A stretch of 64,000 nucleotides of DNA. Source: Turnera subulata. Lineage: Eukaryota > Streptophyta > Magnoliopsida > Malpighiales > Passifloraceae. Within the stretch, counting starts at the first letter, position 1; each line of letters opens with the position of its first letter. Below, piece after piece: positions 1-10,730 of this stretch. The DNA is taken from NCBI GenBank assembly GCA_028386065.3, contig JAKUCV010004479.1, positions 1-64,000 on the forward strand, given 5' to 3'. A program made the translations under genes and the position numbers. The notes under the pieces were generated by a model. It did no database searches. It saw only the letters and a program-made list of their open reading frames with translations, and had not been told where the DNA came from.

Positions 1-223
1 CTCTAGGTTTGTTATACCCCTAAAATTTAGGGAAGTCTCTCTTGTAAGCCTACTATTTTTATAGTGGAAGTTTTTCCGGTGGGATCGGGATTGTGGACGT
101 AGCCCGGTATTTGGGTGAACCACGTTAAATACTGTGTGTCATCTATTTCTTTTTTGTCCTCCACTTGTTTATTTCCTTGTGAGGTGATATTATTTCCGCA
201 AGATAGTGCCACCGGGCCCAACA
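1..223 (+). mobile_element. 3' part of a Copia-type LTR abutting the P450 fragment
   Basis: The stretch has the layout of the downstream part of a plant Ty1-copia LTR: a GTGGACGTAGC block, then a GTGAACCACGTTAAATACTG block, a TGTGTC word, and TTATTTCCGCA, ending in a terminal CA near 223. P450 homology begins immediately after, at 224, without an intervening start codon. The element starts outside the window, so its other end and any target duplication cannot be seen. Family assignment rests on these short blocks only. Confidence 0.5.
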
Positions 224-1485
224 GAAGAAGCTTTGCACATTGGAGCTTCTTAGTCCTCAACGTGTTGCATCCTTCCGGGGTATCAGAGCAGAAGAGGTCT
301 CTACTCTCATTCGATCTATCTCTACTTCGTGTTCTTCTACCCATCATCATCATGGCTCTTATCAGAAGACGAATATCATCAACCTCAGCGAAATGATATT
401 CTCTTTTGCATATGGCGCCACGGCAAGGGCGGCCTTTGGCAAGAAATGTAAAGAGCAAGAAGCATTTACAGCAGCAGTTCGTGAAATCATCAACAAGGCT
501 GGAGGTTTCTCCATCACTGATTTGTTCCCTTCGCTTAAATTCCTCCAAGCTCTAACAGGAATGGAAGCTTCACTCCAGAAATTGCATAACAAATTGGACA
601 CCATTCTTGAGAGCATCATCAGCGAACACAAGGCAAAAGAAGAAACAGATGATGATCTTGTCCATGTCCTTTTGAATCTTCAGGAAAGCGGGAACCTTCA
701 AGTTCCCTTATCAGACAACAATGTTAAAGCAGTTATCATGGTCCGTCAAGACTCATCATGACCTTCATTAATGCTGTCTCTCTCTCTCTCTCTCTCTCTC
801 TCTTTATGTATTAATTATATATGTATGCATAATTGTAAATATGCAGAATATGTTTGCTGGAGGAAGTGAAACCTTTGCAACAACAACAGAATGGGCCATC
901 TCGCTACTGCTCAATAATCCAACAAAGATGAAAAAAGCACAAGCAGAGGTGAGAGGAATGTTTCGGCCGGAGCAAGGAGATGTCGTTGAAGGCGAAGCTG
1001 GGCTTCCTGAATTAAAATACCTCAAGGCAGTTATCAAAGAGACCCTCAGATTACACCCTCCTCTTCCTCTCCTTCTTAGAGAATGCAGAGAACAATGTGA
1101 AATCAACGGATACCACATACCAGCTAAAGCCAGAGTTGTGGTGAATGCAGGGGCACTCGGTAGGGATCCTGATCATTGGATCCAACCTGATTCTTTTATC
1201 CCGGAGAGATTCCTACAGCTGGAATCCTCCCTCGACTATGTGGGGTCCAATTTTGAGTATATTCCTTTCGGTGCTGGGAGGAGGATGTGCCCGGGCATAT
1301 TGTTTGCTATGGCCAATGTTGATCTCCTGCTTTCACAGTTACTGTACCAATTTGATTGGGAACTTCCCGGAGGAACCCAAACAGAACATCTGGAAATGAC
1401 GGAGGAGTTTGGAATTACGGTTAGAAGGAAAAATAATTTGTGTCTGGTTCCCATACCCTACCACCCATTGCCTGATTCCCCTTAG
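224..1485 (+). pseudogene. 5'-truncated cytochrome P450, CYP71D-like
   Basis: Two exons are visible: 224-740, ending at a GT donor, and 847-1485, after a GCAG acceptor. Together they give about 385 residues of a normal P450 of about 500. Exon 1 starts inside the C-helix region (KKLCTLELLSPQRV), so the membrane anchor and proline-rich hinge are missing. In-frame sequence just upstream contains a TAG at 204-206 and reads into an LTR. Exon 2 carries the I-helix oxygen-binding segment (GGSETFATTTEWA), the K-helix ExxR (KETLRLHP), the FIPERF motif and the haem loop FGAGRRMCPG with the cysteine ligand at 1288-1290, then a TAG stop. The single phase-0 intron position and the motif spelling fit CYP71 clan enzymes, which are ER-bound monooxygenases acting on specialised metabolites such as terpenoids. 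The remaining frame is open, which suggests a recent loss of the 5' end. The substrate cannot be told. Confidence 0.85.
775..803. repeat. CT dinucleotide microsatellite in the P450 intron
   Basis: About 14 uninterrupted CT units lie within the 106-bp intron of the P450 fragment, upstream of its acceptor at 846. It is a likely length-variable marker. Confidence 0.9.
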
Positions 1486-3194
1486 GGGAAAAAAAAAATA
1501 AAAAAAATAGAAGGGTTGTAGTGTTTTTCTGGTTCAAGATGCCTCCTTCATGTATTCAGCTGCTTACATATACAGTTTGAATAGTTGATGTTTAAAAACA
1601 TCCATCCTCTTTAATTTATACCTTCAACAAAATGTTTGAAAGCACGAACTACCGTACTGTATGGGGGTGATCCTGTCATTGATCACAAAATGTAATGTTT
1701 AAATCTTTAAATATCTGCCAATGATCCTACAAATCATTAGAAGAATTTAAGAAGAAAAATATGTTCATTAGATGGTCATGCCCAAAAGAGATTAAATTAA
1801 ATGGGTGTATCTATCTATATTTCGAATAAGCTCTCAGATGTAAATATAAATATGTGGAGAAAATATTACTGGAAATAATATAAATATGTGGAGAAAATAT
1901 TACTAAAAATATTACTGAAACTAATATTGATATGTTCTAAAAAGAATCATTCTCTATTTTCAAAAGTTCTCGTGCAGCAAGATCGTGAAAAATATTTCAC
2001 AAAACATTCGGATTTAATTTCGTACCTCCTTGTGGTGAACAAAATATCAAATTATTAATGAAAATTTATGAATTCTATCCAATTAGTTCTGCTCTATTCC
2101 TTGAAGTGAATGAGGCAATTTATGATACTTTTTATTGTGACTCTGAACATGCAATTGGTTCCGAGCATGACCTATGGAAAAGCATCTAATAAAACTTTAT
2201 CAGGTATTCCTAAAGAGCAAATCTGAAGTTGTAAAAATCAATATTGTTCACGATGATGACCATGATGCCACCTTTAATTTCTACATATTATTGTTTATAA
2301 GAAAAAAAGCTTTAATTTCCTTATCTTCTGGGTATATGGGGCAATTTGAGCATGACTTCAAGACATTCAATTGGATCAATCTAGGGGACCATAAAACGAA
2401 CTACGAAGACCTGATTCTGTGAATGTAATCCCAAACACCTACCTTAACCCGCTTCCCAAACACTTGCTAACACAGACCGTCGAGCACATACCCGCACTGA
2501 CCTTCAAACACGTACCCATGCTGACACCTATCTAGCCCAGCCTCCATGTTAACCCCATCACACCACCATGGACACTTGTTTAGAAAAATTACTCCCCAAA
2601 GAAATGATGAATCAGGCTTCTGAGAGAATTATGCCTAAATTGCACCTACTTAAAGAAGATGTCACCCTCCTAAAAAACAAATGAAAGGAAAAGAGAAATG
2701 GGAGGCACCCTCTAGACCACAATCCATGAAAACAACCTAGACGATAGTGAAGGTGTTGCCCCAAAAAGAGAAAAGAAAGAATAAGAGCGAGAAAAGTAAG
2801 GAGAGGAAGTGACCTTGGTGCCCAAATGTTGATTCATTATCCATCATCAAAAGCCAGGAAGAGAGGAAGAAATTACAATGAAGAAGACAAGTGTTCGCCA
2901 TCTGACCTATCACATTGAACACCTTGAACCAAACACCAACCCCGACGAATACCTCAAGCCAAACACCGCATCCATAAATACGTATGTAATCCCGCAACGG
3001 TTCCGGTCTATAAATTATGGTTCCCAGATTGATTCAATGGAAATAGTGGGGTCATTGCTAGACAGGCGTGTCATATTGCTGGTTGTAGTCGGGTCTCCTT
3101 AGTATCCTCAGGGCTTCTCTTTTTACATGTATTCCGTGAAATTATAATCGAGGCTGCCCCCCTTGAGAAGAGTCACTATGAATTCGATCATCTC
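1486..3194. other. Intergenic, AT-rich, no gene recognised
   Basis: It follows the P450 stop with an A-rich run at 1489-1508. The region contains only short open frames (for example 2174-2422 and 2878-3102) with no motif I recognise. The part from about 2420 to 3000 is more C-rich and repeats ACACC/ACCTA-like words, which suggests decayed repeat DNA. No RNA gene was seen. Confidence 0.5.
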
Positions 3195-5999
3195 CTAGAT
3201 ATATGATTTCTGGTTTCCCTCATTATAGTTGATAAGTCTACCTCCACATTGGTCATTCGAGCGCATCTGGCCCGAGTGGCCTTCCTCTTTCCCAAGCTTT
3301 GTGATTCTATGTCTATGGTTGCTATCCCCACGAGGAGAAAAAAAAGGAAAAGAAAAAAGGGGGTCTGCTAGGTCGAGAACCCGAAAGGGCGGCCTAGTCA
3401 AAAGTTAGGACGAGCCTGCTAGGTTGAAAACCCACATGGGCGGCCTAGGCAAAAGTTAAGGCTAAAGGTGAAATGGGGATAGCAGCCAACGACAATGGGC
3501 ATTCATAGGATGGACAACATCATTTTGGAGTCAGGAACAAGCATCTAGGCATATCGCCTCCATCTATTTTTTAAGGGGTATCCACTCATTCATTGATTTT
3601 GCTTTTTGGGTCTTCATCTATCAAACCTTTTCAACAAGGAATGTTCACTCGTGGGGTCTTAACTAGCATTTAAAATGAATGGGTCCATAGTCATTAGGAA
3701 TTTTTTTCTTTGAGATTTTGGAGTTTTTGATGGAATACCTTACTTTTTCTCAAGTTGCTTAACTTTCACCCTAGCTCGAATGATTTTTCAATGCTCATGC
3801 ATCACACTAGGGGCACTTGCATCCAAATGCACCATGAAGGAATGAGATTGCACTTGCATCCATGCATATGTTTGTAGATAGCACTTGCACTTCAAAAAGA
3901 ACAAACACATCATGTAGAAGTAGGGAGCACCTACGTCCAAGGGGAAAGGGGAAAGAAAAGAGAAAAACTGAGGGAAAGGGGAGAAGAGGAGAGGAGAGAA
4001 AAAGGGAAAAACACATCATAGGCTTATATATCCATGTAGTAGTAGGAAGCACTTACAAACACATCATTGTAGGATTAGGGGGTACTTGCATCCAAAGACA
4101 AGTATGTAGAAACTAGGAGCATTGGCACACCAACAAACACATGGGAACTAGGGGGCATCCTCATACATTGAAGGGATAAATACATCATAGACATGCTCAT
4201 GCATCACTCAGAAAACATGGGTTTCTTGATAAGGTGGATTTGGTTGGGGGACAAATGATTAATGGGGGAGGCAACATCACGAATTCATCGCTTGATGTAG
4301 ACTTACATTTCCTAGGGTTGTTACCTGAAGGTGCATGACATGAATAAATCTTGTAGATAATGGGAATTGTAGACAACGGACATGTCACACCTTATTTCTC
4401 TGACTCGTCAAGCTTACATCACGCAATAGGCACACATCTACCTTGAGATTAAACCCACATCATGGCATTAGGGGCATGACGAGCCCATTTATCCGACTAT
4501 GACTAGATAGATCACCTATTTGGCTATGGGTTGGGACGCCTAGGGATGATTCTGAACTAGGGGCATATTCAATCTCATTCCAAAAACCATGATGAGATAC
4601 TAGGGGCATCTCCACCACTTTTGGTCTGTATGTCTCAAGCGGCACAACACACACACCATTTCCTTCAAATCCAGTAGATAGGGGCATGGGATCCAGACAA
4701 CCCAACTATGAGGCAACACTCTTTTCAAACCTGTGAGATTATGAGGGAACCAGTAATACCAGGAAAACCCAGACACATTCAACCCAGCACCTGAGAATGT
4801 GAAGAACCCAGAAATGAGGCAACCAGGCCATGAGATGACACTCGTTATCCATCACCGTGAGACGTGAAATACCCAACCTATGAGAGATAGCCAGACCATA
4901 AGGCAAAACCTAGCCTAGAACCTCAGAACATGAGAGAACCCAGTTAGAAGAGAGATGAGAGAACCCAGTCCAAAGCCCAGTCTTCACAACCTTGGGAGAA
5001 CCAGTCAACCCAGCCAAAAGCCAAAGACCTAGTCTTTGCAAACCTGAGCAATGAGGACACTCAGTCGAGAAGGAACCCAGTCAAGAAAGCCAAAGACCCA
5101 GTCTTTGCAAACCATAAAGATGACGGAGTCCAGTCAAAGGCCAAAAAACAAGTTTTTGCAAAGCCCGTGAGATGAGCAAACGCAAATCGGTAAGACAATG
5201 AGAGAACTTGAGACACTCAGACGTGAGATACCTAGAGATGAGTCAACCATGAGTGAAAAGCCAATGACCCGACCCTTACAACCCAGAGAGAAGTGAACCC
5301 GAATCTAAAGCTGGGACCCAGTTCCCGCAAACCAAGAGACGAGGGGAGTGAGTTAAGCCAGACATTAGGGAAACCAGATGTGAGGAAAACCAAAAGTGGA
5401 GGACCCCATTCTCACAACCCAAAGCCAAGAGCCCAGCTCTTGCAAATCTTGAGATAAGCCGACCATGAGACAAACAAGTCAAAATCCGGGAACCCAGTTC
5501 TCGCAATCCATGAGATAAGAAACCCAGACAAAAGCCGATGACCCAGTCCTCGCAAACCCCGGGATGAGATGATTCCCAAAGACTGAATGTTGAATATCCA
5601 GTTGACAAAGATGAGATGATTCCCTGTCGACAACCCGATAGATGAGATGATTCTATCGCCCCGGGATGAGATGATTCCCGCAAACCATAGACTTGGGATG
5701 AGATGATTCCCAAGTCGAAACCTAGTTGACAAGGATGAGATGATTCCTTGTCAACAACCCGATAGATGAGATGATTATGTTGCCTCGGTATGAGATGATT
5801 CCCGAAAACCTGGAATGAGATGATTCCCAAAAATCGAGGGCCAGTCCCTTAAAACTTCAGGATGAGATGCTTTCTGAAGAGGAGCATGGGATGCTCCGAA
5901 ACCTGGCACACACACCACACATTTATTATTCAAATTTGGTTGTTCCTTTCTTACGTTGTTCCATCCTTAGTTCCTAAGGACTCATCAATGAGGGGCATC
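3195..5999 (+). mobile_element. Internal region of a non-coding LTR element, copy 1 (5' truncated)
   Basis: From about 3195 to 4460 the sequence matches 7590-8656 in order (shared blocks around CTGCTAGGTTGAAAACCCAC, GGCATCCGT and TAGACTTACATTTCCTAGGG). The next part (4470-5870) matches 12640-15428. The upstream copy therefore repeats the internal domain found after LTR A. There is no gag, protease, reverse transcriptase or integrase; long frames are by-products of repeats. From about 4680 on it consists of diverged repeats built on the words ACCCAGTC, CTCGCAAACC and GAGATGAG. It ends at a purine tract (GAGGGGCAT, 5990-5998) immediately before LTR A, consistent with a polypurine tract. Its own left LTR is missing. 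Confidence 0.6.
5550..5880. repeat. Interspersed short tandem motif GATGAGATGATTCC
   Basis: The 14-mer GATGAGATGATTCC or close variants recurs about ten times, separated by 10-40 bp spacers containing CCCGATA, CTTGTCAACAA or AAACCTGG. The same motif occurs at 15360-15428 and 16985-17055 in the second copy of the element, so it belongs to the element's 3' internal region. Confidence 0.8.
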
Positions 6000-7480
6000 A
6001 GTGAACACCCAAATTTGACCCATGAACATTTTACTAAAATTAGATTCCAAGCATGCTTAAGCTCAAGGTCAATGAGATGATTTGATTGCGAGTTAAAGTA
6101 TGATAAGAATTTAACTTAGTAGAATTAATGTATTTTCATAATCTAAACCCTTATGTATTTAAACCTTAGGATTAATGAGATAATTTAATCTTAGAGAAAA
6201 ATATATAATAAGGTATATTTACATTAAAATATATTTCATTTCATTGCTTGGGCTCTTTTAGTTGTTTTTAACCCAATTATATTGAGATGATTTATTTTTG
6301 GGTTAGGAATGGGTTTAAGGGTCCAAGTTAATGATTTCTCCAGAGTTTATCTAGCCTATTAACATATTTCTTACAGGCTAAATTTTAAATGTGGAAATGT
6401 TTTTTTTGGTATGATTTAGTGTGAAATGGGTGTTAATGTGTAATTAATCAGTTATGGAATGAATTAGGGGACTGATGATCAAGTAATTGAGTAATTCTGA
6501 GTTGATTGAGGGTTGATTATGCGGTAGGATCAAATCAGCGCTGAATTAGAGGGGATTGGGGGTCGAAAAAGGAAAGAACGGGTGACACGCGGGGTGACCG
6601 GTGGTCATCGCGCGACGCCCGCCAGGTGGTGGCGGACATCCCCACATGACCGCCAGCATTGGTGGTCATCCAGCAGATGACCGCCGGCAGTGGTGGTCAT
6701 GGGCGCCCAGAATCCCCGATTTTTCCGATTTTGTTTCTAATTCGATCCTACACGATTTTTGGACCATATTTTCGGGCATAATCTTCACCATTAAGCAGGT
6801 CCACGCCCCTAGGCTTCCCAGAACACTATAAATAGGACCCCTCACACACATTTCAAAAGGGACACAATTTTTCTCATATACACATGTATAAGCCTTGAGT
6901 GTTTAGAGAAGCTCTACCTCTCCGAGCCTAGAAATGCATTCTTAGGCAGAAACTCTGGAAAAGTTTCATGGGAGGCATCAGCAGTAGTCTAGCAAGGAGG
7001 AATCAAGAAGAAGACCAACCATACAGCTTAAAAGCGGTAAGAAGGTGGGTGTAGAACTCAACCCATTGCAAGGAGCTAGAGGAGGGCTATAAGAGGTAAC
7101 ACTTAACTCTTTTTTATTGATTCTTGCTGATCACATGATGATGCTTTTGATGATGTAAGTGGCCGATTAGTGCCATGTTTAGAACTACGTGGCTTTGACC
7201 CCGGTCACTCGGGTACGTAGGTAGTCTCGGTTTTACAACAGAATGCATGCCAAATCTTCTTCTTCTCCCCCATTCTTTTATTTTCCACACTTACATACAT
7301 GCACAAGGCACATTTGTATTCATCAGTTGCACAAAGTCTTGACCCAACACGGATGGGTGCCTAACACCTTCCCATCTATGACGAACCCCTGATCCCATGT
7401 CTTTGGTTCGCCATAACCATGTAGCCTAAATGAGTCATCTGAAGGTTTTTCCCAAATTTTGCCCTTAATAAAATTTGGGT
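6000..7480 (+). repeat. LTR A of the tandem non-coding element
   Basis: It aligns with LTR B (17182-22194 without its insertion) from GTGAACACCCAAATTTGACC through the AACACTATAAATAGGACCCC promoter block to AATAAAATTTGGGTGG. The right end is placed before TGGCGACTTTATTGAC, which looks like a primer-binding site. An alternative end at 7571 (ATTCACA) would form a terminal inverted repeat with TGTGAA. The first bases (CAGTG) are changed relative to LTR B (TGTGTG). Internal domain lies on both sides, so this LTR joins two element copies. Confidence 0.65.
6826..6834 (+). promoter_or_regulatory. TATA box of LTR A
   Basis: CTATAAATA in a conserved block (AACACTATAAATAGGACCCC) that also occurs in LTR B at 21308-21316. 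It is a typical U3 promoter position upstream of a pyrimidine-rich start region. Confidence 0.6.
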
Positions 7481-8656
7481 GGCGACTTTATTGACATGGG
7501 ATTGACCCGAAGAAGAAGGTGTAAGGAAATAGGTGAATAGGCCCAAGTGATTTTGGGTCAGGTATTCACACTCAGCTAGATGGTTCTAGATTAAGGTTAA
7601 AAGCTCACCTCTCCATTAGTCATCCGAGTATACCCAGCCCAAGTGATCTTAATTTTGCCCAAACTTCATGGTCTTAGTATTTTGTGCCTGTGGTTGCTAT
7701 CCCCACGAAGAGAAAAGAGAAAAAAGAAAGAAAAAGAAAAGAGTCTGCTAGGTTGAAAGCCCGAAAGGACGGCCTAGTCAAAAGTTAGGACAAGCCTGCT
7801 AGGTTGAAAACCCACATGGGCGGCCTGGGAAAAAGTTAAGGCTAAAGAGGAACTTGGGGTAGTAGCCAATGACAAGGGGCATCCGTGTGGAAGATGACAT
7901 CACTTTTTAAGACAATTTCTCCCATTGAAGACATATTACTCGGATAGACATGCATAAGCATCTGGGAACATAGCCTTCATCTATTTTCGAAAGGGTATTC
8001 ACTTGTCCGTCCATCTTGTTCTGATTAGACAGATCCCCATCCATCAAAACCTTTTGACAAGAAATGTTCATCCTTGGGGTCCTAATTAGAATTTGAAATG
8101 AATGAGTCTATAGTCATTAGGAATTCCTCTCTTTGAAGCTTTTGTGTTTTTGATGGAATAACTCGCTGTTTCTTAAGCTGCTTAGCAATCACAGTAGCTC
8201 TAATGATTTTCAATGCTCATGCATCATATTAGGTGCACTTGCATCCAAATGCATCGTGAAGAGATAGATGGCACATGCATCCACATATGTAAAGTTAGGA
8301 AGCGCTTGCACCCAAAAACTCACACGTAGAAACTAGGGGTACACCCCACGCATTGAAAAAACGACACACTTAGACATGCTCATGCATCACTTACATACAG
8401 AACATGGATTCCATGATAAGGTAGACTTGGTTGAGGGTAAAGGGTTAACAAAGGTGACAACATTAAAAATTCGTCACTTGATGTAGACTTACATTTCCTA
8501 GGGTTATTAGCTGAAGGGGCATGGCATGAACAAATCTTGTAGATAATGGGAATTGTAGAAAAGGGGCACGTCATGCCTTATTTCTCTGACTCGGCAAGCT
8601 GACATCATGCAATAGAGGCATATCTACCTGGAGATTAAACCTACATCATGACATTC
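7481..8656 (+). mobile_element. Internal region of the tandem LTR element, copy 2, 5' part
   Basis: It starts with TGGCGACTTTATTGACATGG next to LTR A, a possible primer-binding site. It continues with blocks homologous to 3195-4460, including CTGCTAGGTTGAAAACCCAC and TGTAGACTTACATTTCCTAG. There is no coding capacity. The match to copy 1 breaks at about 8656 and resumes at about 12640, so roughly 4 kb of foreign DNA sits in between. Confidence 0.6.
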
Positions 8657-8662
8657 AGGCCC

Positions 8663-8729
8663 GGGCCTTCACACCTTGCAACCTCATTAAACCTACCCGG
8701 GCTAATGAGGTTGCAAGGTGTGAAGGCCC
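8663..8729. repeat. Perfect 27-bp inverted repeat
   Basis: The arm 8663-8689 (GGGCCTTCACACCTTGCAAC and seven more bases) is exactly reverse-complemented at 8703-8729, with a 13-base loop containing CCTACCCGGG. It lies at the 3' end of the SINE-like sequence and at the left edge of the ~4 kb inserted block. Confidence 0.9.
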
Positions 8730-8895
8730 TCTCCCCGAGGGATCCACCAAACTCAGGTATTGTTACATCACTCCATCAGCCCGATTAAATCCTTTACCAA
8801 GCTGCAGCACTAGGGATTCGAACTTGGGACGTGATGCTTTTTATCCCCTTCAAGGAGAGCACCTTCACCAATTCAGCTGCAGACAGATCCTTAAG
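8730..8895 (-). mobile_element. tRNA-derived SINE-like element
   Basis: Read on the minus strand, CAGCTGAATTGGTGAAGG (8862-8879) resembles a pol III A box. GTTCGAATCCC (8813-8823) is a good B box about 40 bp downstream, the spacing expected in tRNA-derived SINEs. The body continues towards 8730 and the inverted repeat. A terminal A or T tail and target duplication were not identified, so the limits are approximate. Confidence 0.5.
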
Positions 8896-10730
8896 GTGGG
8901 TCATCACAACAGGCCGGTCTGAGTCATAAACTGAAGACATTGTGAAAGAAATCTGCAAGAAATTCGTTAGTGGTAAAACTCCTCACGTGTGTCTCTCGTG
9001 TTTGTTGGCAGATAATGAACTCTCAGCCTCTTACCACTCTTGATTCTGCTTCAATTTTATATGTTAGGTTCAAATAAACAAAATCAAGCAACCAACCAGC
9101 AGCAATTAATTCAAGGAATCAAGGAAACCTAAAGAAAGAAAGATAAGATATCAATTCTAGAGGCAATTTCGACACCAAGAAAAAAAAAGATTGATCACAC
9201 ACAAGAACAAGAATATGTATGTGAAAGATTATTTGCACAATTGAGCAATTATGAAACAACAATCAGCCAACACAATAAAAAGCTCAAATCAAATTCAGCA
9301 AAAAGAAATAATCCGGCAGCAAGTGTTGTATATCAGTTGATATACAAAATTTTGACTATTCACAGCAATCTTCTTCTGCAGAAATCGATTCCAAAACAGC
9401 AAATAATCCAATTTCTCCTTGATTTCAATCAACCAATTCACAAACAACAATCAATCAATTGAATTCCCTGCAAGAAACACTTGATAATCTTGCAATCCAA
9501 GGCCCCAATTCCAATTCCAACACAATCAACTAAGTCGACTTGCACTTTTTTTTTATTATTATTTCTTTTGTCGACAACAAGTAACACACAATCGACAAAC
9601 TTTTTTTATATATATATAAAAATTGACAACAAGAACAAGAATTGAAAAAGTCACAATTAAATTAAAAACACAAACATAAAAAGATATGATTGATTGAAAC
9701 CTGGCTGCGCTACCAAAAAATGATACGGCAACAGCCCTGGAATCCACCAGTTCCACCTCCGTAACTATCTGATTGTCCCGATCGTCAATCTCAATCAATC
9801 TCGCCGTGTAAGTCTCCTTCACCTCCTAATCTCTGTACCGGATTAGACAACAAAGAAGTAGATACACAACAATAGGTTTTAGCAATTCTATTCTTCACCT
9901 CATAGACTCAATTAAGGAATAGGCAACAAAGGGATTAGAATCACAAGGAATTGAATAAACGCCACAAGCAAGACACTTGATAAGTAAACTCAAACCCTAA
10001 TATAAAACCAAGAGAATCCACTCTCGATCACGATTGAATCCACAATCAAAGAAAACCTCAAAGGCAATTTTATTCTCTCAAAATAGTCAAATCGAAATCA
10101 ATAGAAAAGACTCCCTATTTATACTAAATCCCTAACCCTAATTCGGCATCAATCCCAAATCCTAGTCAAGTTGGATTTTGACTTTGTCTCCAAGTTTGAC
10201 ACCTATTCTAACCCGAAATCAACTAGGTTTTAAGTGAAGCCAACATTGAATCGAACTCAAATAAACCCAAACAACAATAGCCCAAACTAATTAACTAAAG
10301 CCCAAACTTAAATCTAACTATTTAAACCATGCCAAAATTAACAACAAAGAATAACATAAAATTTCGGCTAACCTAAATAAAACTTAAGAGATATGTCGAC
10401 ATGGGCCCACATGGGCTGGGGTGTTGTCGACTTGGACCCCACTTGCTTCCTTGAGCCGATTACTCTTCAATAGCAAGCAAACATATAGGTTTCGGTTTCA
10501 GCTCCTTCTCAACCTTGATCATTGCGTGTTCTTCAAGTTCCGTGTTGATCAAGGCTTGAATGTGATGTAGAAGTTGATTCCTTAGCCTTGTTGATGTGTT
10601 CCTTGTAATTGGACCTTGAGGCAATGTTATGGCTCCATCACTTGCATCAGTTGGTCTTGGAACTACATAGGTTCCATTGCATCTTATGGTTATTGTTGTT
10701 GATATCTTTGTGATATTTGCTGATATTTGT
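8896..10730 (-). mobile_element. Gypsy-type LTR retrotransposon remnant
   Basis: On the minus strand an open stretch from about 10680 to a TAA at 10460-10462 reads ..LPQGPITRNTSTRLRNQLL.., resembling the GPITRxRxKxL segment of plant Ty3-gypsy polyproteins. It is followed by AT-rich sequence with a TATA-like GTATAAATAGGGAG (10111-10124). About 390 bp further on is TGGTAGCGCAGCC (9703-9715), which looks like a primer-binding site just beyond an LTR end at 9721. The order polyprotein end - LTR-like - primer site is odd for a single element and may reflect rearrangement. No intact coding domain remains. The rest, down to 8896, is AT-rich and featureless. Confidence 0.4.

Noticed and set aside
279..290. 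GGTATCAGAGCA, looks like a Copia primer-binding site downstream of the LTR
   Set aside because: It lies in the P450 coding frame, where it encodes the conserved FRGIRAEEV segment, and is about 56 bp beyond the LTR end. The resemblance is chance.
2174..2422. 82-codon plus-strand frame near the P450
   Set aside because: AT-rich, no recognisable motif, no promoter or splice context.
5276..5830. 184-codon minus-strand open frame
   Set aside because: Same cause: it is the antisense reading of the GATGAGATGATTCC repeat (GIISSR.., NHLIP..).
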